The notes under the pieces: generated by a model | Databases searched by the model: none | Seen by the model: the letters and a program-made list of their open reading frames with translations, nothing else | Told to the model about the DNA's origin: nothing | Position numbers and translations under genes: made by a program | Shown: positions 62,801 to 64,000 of the stretch, piece by piece | Layout of the letters: the number at the start of each line of letters is the position of its first letter | How positions within the stretch are numbered: the stretch's first letter is position 1 | DNA from: Gerris lacustris | Taxonomy: Eukaryota; Arthropoda; Insecta; Hemiptera; Gerridae | Assembly (NCBI GenBank): GCA_951217055.1 | Contig: OX578276.1 | Coordinates: 16,351,430 to 16,415,429 of the forward strand | Direction of reading: 5' to 3' | DNA length: 64,000 bases

Positions 62801-64000
62801 AGAAAGGCTAAATCTAAGAGAAAGAATTCCACTTCGAGGTCGAGAAGCAGATCTAAACCTGGCCATGATAAAAAATCCAGGAGTAGCAGCTCCGATTCAC
62901 ATACATCTGGACAAGGTTAGTTAGTACTCAGATTTCATTTGACTTATTCGTGGCAAAATAGTCGAGTGGTGACATAAGCACATCCAACATCACCAACTCC
63001 AATTTTATCTTATCATTTTTGTTTCCTTTTTACTACCTTAAAAGTAAAGTATTGTTTTCTCCCAAAAAATCTTAAACCGAGAATTTCAACGGAATTATCC
63101 GTTTTGCGTGTTTTTAAGAATGTTTGAGTGTTTATTTAGCTGGAGGTCTGTCTGTATCACTCTTAACTCCCACAGTCTTTAGGCTAGGCAGTTGAAAATC
63201 TGTACAAAAAAAGCAGTCCTTACATGTTTTGTGCCACTTGGAAAATAATAAATTTGTGACATTAAACCAGTTTTGCTATCAGCGAAAATTCGCAAAAAAA
63301 AAAAATCTGATTGTGCTGAAATTTGCACCAATTATACATCTTTATAAGACAAACTTACACTGAATTATGTTTTGATATGCCACCATTTTGAAAATATTGA
63401 CTTGTTTACTCTGAAACTTTATCGCTTAATAATTTTGCCGATTGAGCTGAAATTCACACCAACACCAATTATACCTTTTTATAAGATAAATAATTCCTCC
63501 ATATTTCAACTTAATATTTGCTGCCATTTTGAAATTATTAGGTAAGGAAATGTTCCAACCCACTCTACATCTCATTTTTTCTTCCTTCAATTTTGTTATG
63601 ATTGTCATTTTTTTTAAATCCTTTTTTAATATATGAGTAGTGCAAGATACGTGGAAGGGCCGGGCCTGCCAAAGAAGTTATACATTAATACAACTATGTA
63701 TGAGGCAGATGATACCAGGTTGGTGTGTCACCTTCACCTGGAAAAATCTTATAATTGTAATCCGTTACCGTTATTTGATAATTAAAATACTGGCAGGCTG
63801 AAGCCTTACTCATCATCACCAACAAATCAACTAACTTGTCCATAACAGTGAAAATATGGGTTTGAAAAACAATTGAAGAAAGTTCCACTGAAATTGGAGT
63901 AAAGTAAAACACTTTAGACTTTTCGGTCCTTGATATTGTCATGTTATTGGAATAATTAATTAAGATGAACGTTTTTTATGTTGTTTAGGTAAAGGCAAGA
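41879..64000 (+). CDS. SRRM1: SRRM1 (SRm160) splicing co-activator, 5' part
   Basis: Nuclear matrix-associated splicing co-activator with a nucleic-acid-binding PWI domain and RS repeats. Visible exons: 41879-41890, 43210-43299, 43758-43883, 45516-45686, 45777-45862, 49414-49512, 55739-55840, 56986-57117, 62719-62915, 63989-64000+. They sum to 1027 nt (342 codons so far), all in frame. The start MMYTGTTAEQDNRFSDKEKK, then VDMSKVKLDAMKPWISKK (PWI at residues 47-49), EDDVVVEF and KMQINLTGFLNGKNAR are near-identical to animal SRRM1. After residue 134 the sequence turns to E/K/R-rich and then RS-rich. Exons 5-8 end in phase 2, so RS exons can be skipped without breaking the frame. The gene continues beyond the window. 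Confidence 0.96.
42349..42911 (-). mobile_element. mariner-like non-autonomous element, 563 bp
   Basis: Termini CGAGGGCTGTCCAGAAAGTA and, inverted, TACTTTCTGGACAGCC are flanked by TA. A minus-strand frame (42549-42350) reads STEVIEKLVPGCNKCLYLNG and NYVEN, resembling the tail of mariner transposases (W..C....GDYxE). The catalytic region is missing. In SRRM1 intron 1. Confidence 0.82.
43210..43299 (+). CDS. SRRM1: SRRM1 exon 2
   Basis: 30 codons, GTTAEQDNRFSDKEKKLMKV ... GENLVKR. Acceptor TTTCAG, donor CGG|GTTTGT, phase 0. Confidence 0.96.
43348..43711. mobile_element. Palindromic MITE, 364 bp, TA target site
   Basis: Nearly the whole element is an inverted repeat: GAGGTTTGATCAAAAAG and CTTTCTGATCAAACCTC at the ends, and CAGGCATGCCTAGTGT inside with its inverse. 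Arms are ~155 bp with a ~45-bp spacer. TA on both sides. Mariner-type ends, no coding. In the short SRRM1 intron 2, where it makes up most of the intron. Confidence 0.9.
43758..43883 (+). CDS. SRRM1: SRRM1 exon 3 (PWI core)
   Basis: 42 codons with VDMSKVKLDAMKPWISKKI and EDDVVVEFVYNQLEAEK. Contains the PWI tripeptide. Donor AAA|GTGAGA. Confidence 0.96.
44046..44731 (-). mobile_element. Tc1/mariner-like element with transposase remnant
   Basis: Termini CGGGGTGGGAAAAAA and, inverted, TTTTTTTACCCACCCTG; arms continue inward for >100 bp. The minus strand at ~44510-44430 encodes NYTFMQDSAPSHRSLQTIQY, the conserved second catalytic Asp region of mariner-like transposases. An inner pair (GAAGATGTGTTAAGC and inverse) flanks that fragment, giving a palindrome within a palindrome. 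It also holds a 20-G run (44331-44350). Confidence 0.8.
44834..45365. mobile_element. Terminal-inverted-repeat element with internal GGTTATTCCC repeats, 532 bp
   Basis: GATGGTGTCAAGCTAAAAGG (28 bp in all) is exactly inverted at the right end. The subterminal word GGTTATTCCCT recurs at least five times inside, often with TTTCAG.ATTTCATTTCATA. No transposase or clear target duplication. In SRRM1 intron 3, next to the mariner-like element. Confidence 0.85.
45516..45686 (+). CDS. SRRM1: SRRM1 exon 4 (PWI end)
   Basis: 57 codons with FPDPKKMQINLTGFLNGKNA, LLSAQESPSGIP and MKKEEIKKRM. Donor ATG|GTTAGT. Confidence 0.96.
45777..45862 (+). CDS. SRRM1: SRRM1 exon 5
   Basis: Charged EEQERMQEISRKLEKKEEKD then KRRDRSRE; start of the RS/RE region. 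Donor GAGAG|GTAATT leaves two bases. Confidence 0.93.
45911..46475 (+). mobile_element. piggyBac-like MITE A, 565 bp, TTAA target site
   Basis: Starts CCCTCGGGTGCGAGCGGTC and ends GGACCACGCTTTCCCGAGGG, with TTAA on both sides (45907-45910, 46476-46479). Ends beginning CCC next to TTAA are typical of piggyBac. No transposase. Confidence 0.85.
46835..48100 (-). mobile_element. piggyBac-like MITE B, inverted relative to A and interrupted
   Basis: The same element as A in reverse orientation. GTCCTGTGAGGCCTAAATTT, CAGTCACTGTTTGACATCGT and TGTGTGGGCATATAAAACAG occur inverted and in mirror order. TTAA flanks both ends (46831-46834, 48101-48104). It is split by a ~710-bp insertion at 47118-47830. 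A and B together could pair over ~550 bp in the SRRM1 pre-mRNA. Confidence 0.85.
47118..47830. mobile_element. Composite repeat inserted into piggyBac-like MITE B
   Basis: A ~245-bp unit (CAGCAATGTAATACCGTGTT ... AAGAAGATCAGATA) is directly repeated at ~47121 and ~47431 with few differences. It is followed by an inverted partial copy (47699-47828) from CGATGCAGGACATG to CTAACACAAATT. The host sequence AAAATAAAAAT appears on both sides, possibly a target duplication. The 184-codon frame at 47136-47690 exists only because the repeat lacks stops. Family unknown. Confidence 0.8.
48690..48895. repeat. Two direct copies of an ~80-bp repeat with (AATT)n
   Basis: GGCTAGTTAACCCTCTTCCAGTCATCCAAT-type sequence (in shorter words GAAGGCTAGTTAA and CCAGTCATCCAAT) at 48690 recurs at 48813, each followed by GCTGAAACTT.GCACATAGAC. 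An (ATTA)n tract lies between. Confidence 0.75.
49414..49512 (+). CDS. SRRM1: SRRM1 exon 6 (RS/RD)
   Basis: KRSRSRDRRDRDKDKKDKAR then SRSKRSSSRSPS, entered in phase 2 after TGTTAG. The lone exon sits between introns of 3.5 and 6.2 kb. Confidence 0.9.
49888..50793 (+). mobile_element. PIF/Harbinger-like element, 906 bp, TAA target site
   Basis: Termini GGCTAAAAACACACGAGGC ... GCCTCGTGTGTTTTTAGCC are inverted and flanked by TAA (49885-49887, 50794-50796). GC-rich CCGACTCG/CGAGTCGG words crowd both subterminal regions. It carries a short frame (50369-50512) resembling a Harbinger transposase N-terminus, which supports the superfamily call. Confidence 0.88.
50369..50512 (+). pseudogene. Harbinger transposase N-terminal fragment (47 codons)
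   Basis: Reads MDSDEEVLVILGLAYLKSKR then RKRRKIWVHQIVKDRNERS before TAA. The acidic start followed by RRxxWVHxIxxxR is the N-terminal signature of insect Harbinger transposases. The catalytic domain is missing. Confidence 0.7.
52033..52547 (-). mobile_element. Second Harbinger-like element with GC-rich ends
   Basis: GGTGATCCACTCTACAACGA near 52033 is imperfectly inverted at the right end (TCGGTGTAGCGTGGTCATCC). Strong GGCTCG/CGAGCC subterminal repeats lie on both sides. The minus strand from 52353 reads MFRFSEFELAAIAIALEED, and pieces after it read like (F)xHPxWxxRKxEGEFF, a Harbinger transposase start broken by frameshifts. No clear target duplication. Confidence 0.65.
53150..53945. repeat. 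Degenerate repeats with (C/G)AGCATTATAAAGCCTGTAG core
   Basis: Related ~60-100-bp pieces at 53165, 53219, 53318 and 53879 share AACTCATTG, TAAACTGCAGCATTATAAAG-like and AAAGCCTTGTAGA words. They are diverged and unevenly spaced. Surrounding intron sequence (52550-53150) shows nothing else I can name. Confidence 0.5.
54101..54180. repeat. Single pogo-like element end
   Basis: ACAGTGGAACCTCCACTAAC followed by CAGGACCTTAACGGATAA resembles the left ends at 5309, 18910 and 24139, but no matching right end is found nearby. Truncated copy. Confidence 0.5.
54288..54313 (-). ncRNA. Hammerhead-ribozyme-like core on the minus strand
   Basis: Minus strand: CTGATGA (54313-54307), stem II GCCC/GGGC around loop AGGATT, then GAAA (54291-54288) and TATTGC. 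All conserved CUGANGA...GAAA positions are present, with a perfect 4-bp stem II. The outer stems are not evident, so a full ribozyme fold is unproven. Same GAAATAT junction as the cores at 7810 and 14264. Confidence 0.45.
54388..55120. repeat. Dispersed repeat family A, copy 3, with nested hAT MITE
   Basis: AATAGACTGCCAATTAGTGT, CACTTCATAGCGGTGTCGCT and AATGTTCCCTGATGTCTGAA match copy 2 in order. The copy is split by the 164-bp hAT MITE at 54770. It includes TCGTCACACG.CGACA and CGACAGACAGACA tracts like copy 1. Confidence 0.8.
54770..54933. mobile_element. hAT-type MITE, 164 bp, with 8-bp target duplication
   Basis: Starts CAAGGCCGTCCCTAGGGG and ends CCCCTAGGGACGGCCCTG; inner words GGCGCCCGGGTC also mirror. 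CATAGACC is exact on both sides (54762-54769, 54934-54941). It is much more GC-rich than its surroundings and lies inside dispersed repeat A, so it is a late insertion. Confidence 0.92.
55739..55840 (+). CDS. SRRM1: SRRM1 exon 7
   Basis: SEKKDEKKDALKKETDANLD then NGHSGIKSPDKNK; acidic/basic linker with an SP site. Acceptor TTGTTCAG, donor ACC|GTAAGT. Confidence 0.9.
56986..57117 (+). CDS. SRRM1: SRRM1 exon 8
   Basis: GGIIDIESKTEEKKEGAVST then SSRNSSRSSSSSPS, ending AG|GTAATT. A serine-rich segment before the RS-rich exon 9. Confidence 0.9.
57540..57745. repeat. Palindromic repeat around CTTAATAGTTATTTAGACTAAGG
   Basis: TTCCTTTCTCTTAATAGTTA (57543) is inverted at 57700-57730 (TAACTATTAAGACAAAGG). 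A direct partial copy (TCCCTTTGTCTTAATAG, 57643) is between them. Related to the remnant at 16480-16795. In SRRM1 intron 8. Confidence 0.65.
59594..60033 (+). other. SRRM1: GC-rich, enhancer-rich block, candidate alternative (poison) exon
   Basis: Composition jumps from AT-rich to GC-rich at ~59540 and drops again at ~60025. A CTGCTGCAG acceptor (ends 59593) and a GTAATA donor (60034) bracket it. Spliced in the phase used by neighbouring SRRM1 exons, it would read RNDVDT and then stop, so inclusion would truncate the protein. It contains GAAGAAGAAG-type enhancer words (59850-59870). It does not resemble a transposon end, and the flanks are not repeated. No transcript evidence is available here. 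Confidence 0.4.
61721..62112. mobile_element. GC-rich terminal-inverted-repeat element, ~392 bp
   Basis: TAGGGTAGTGACACCCTTCG at the left is inverted on the right as CGAAGTGTGTCACCCCCCTA. CGCCACC.GGGTGGC words repeat in both subterminal regions, an architecture like the Harbinger-like elements in this window. The flanks (CTTA / TAAG) do not give an unambiguous duplication. No coding. Confidence 0.75.
62719..62915 (+). CDS. SRRM1: SRRM1 exon 9 (RS-rich)
   Basis: SPNKNGDNKDKKRRSRSSSG then SSRDRKAKSKRKNSTSRSRS; acceptor TTTTTAG, donor CAA G|GTTAGT. First visible exon to leave in phase 1. Confidence 0.92.
62916..63988. other. SRRM1: SRRM1 intron 9
   Basis: Holds two diverged copies of an ~120-bp repeat (GCTGAAATTTGCACCAATTA at ~63320, GCTGAAATTCACACCAACAC at ~63449, each followed by TTTTATAAGA and GCCA(C/T)TTTGAAA). 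No gene or intact element is recognised. Confidence 0.55.
63989..64000 (+). CDS. SRRM1: SRRM1 exon 10 (cut by window end)
   Basis: TTGTTTAG acceptor followed by GT AAA GGC AAG A, continuing G-K-G-K in frame from exon 9. The rest is outside the window. Confidence 0.75.

Overview
The window is eukaryotic nuclear DNA from an animal, very probably an insect. It is AT-rich, its genes are split by long GT-AG introns full of DNA transposons and decayed retroelements, and the N-terminus of its SRRM1 protein looks insect-like. I cannot name the species from the sequence. No bacterial operon, CRISPR array or phage is present.

Three protein genes account for the conserved coding sequence. (1) COQ8, plus strand, 3215-23462: ten exons that join without a frame break into a 711-codon UbiB-family atypical kinase for coenzyme Q synthesis. 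All hallmark motifs are intact, and intron 8 has a GC donor. (2) An RNF212/Zip3-type meiotic RING E3 ligase, minus strand, 41185 down to about 27549: seven well-supported exons plus one uncertain terminal exon. (3) SRRM1 (SRm160), plus strand, from 41879 past the window end: ten exons visible, with a PWI domain followed by growing RS-rich exons that all splice in phase 2. COQ8 and RNF212-like converge. RNF212-like and SRRM1 diverge from a 693-bp shared promoter region. The three functions (mitochondrial quinone synthesis, meiotic crossover control, pre-mRNA splicing) show no pathway link; only the head-to-head pair suggests shared regulation.

Nearly everything else is repeats, mostly inside introns. 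There are hAT elements with perfect 8-bp target duplications (2700, 22152, 25159, 54770), PIF/Harbinger-like elements with TTA/TAA duplications (35879, 49888), and pogo/Tigger-like elements with TA ends (5309, 18910, 24139). Mariner-type elements lie at 42349, 43348 and 44046. Two piggyBac-like TTAA elements face each other at 45911 and 46835, the second interrupted by another repeat. Long inverted repeats occur at 10764, 30411 and 34932. Non-LTR remnants lie at 1709, 15566 and 38046-40330, and a Copia remnant at 4385. Tandem repeats include a unit of about 290 bp (7870-10140), a 60-bp unit (11393-12254), an 80-bp unit (13324-13674), and an 81/82-bp unit that arose inside an RNase H domain (39240-39810).

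The most interesting unexplained items are: three hammerhead-ribozyme-like cores; the RNase H segment amplified inside a chimeric retroelement; a tRNA-like gene beside one of two 55-bp direct repeats; a GC-rich, splice-enhancer-rich block in SRRM1 intron 8 that could be a poison exon; and the divergent RNF212-SRRM1 promoter. I found no clearly new multi-gene system.
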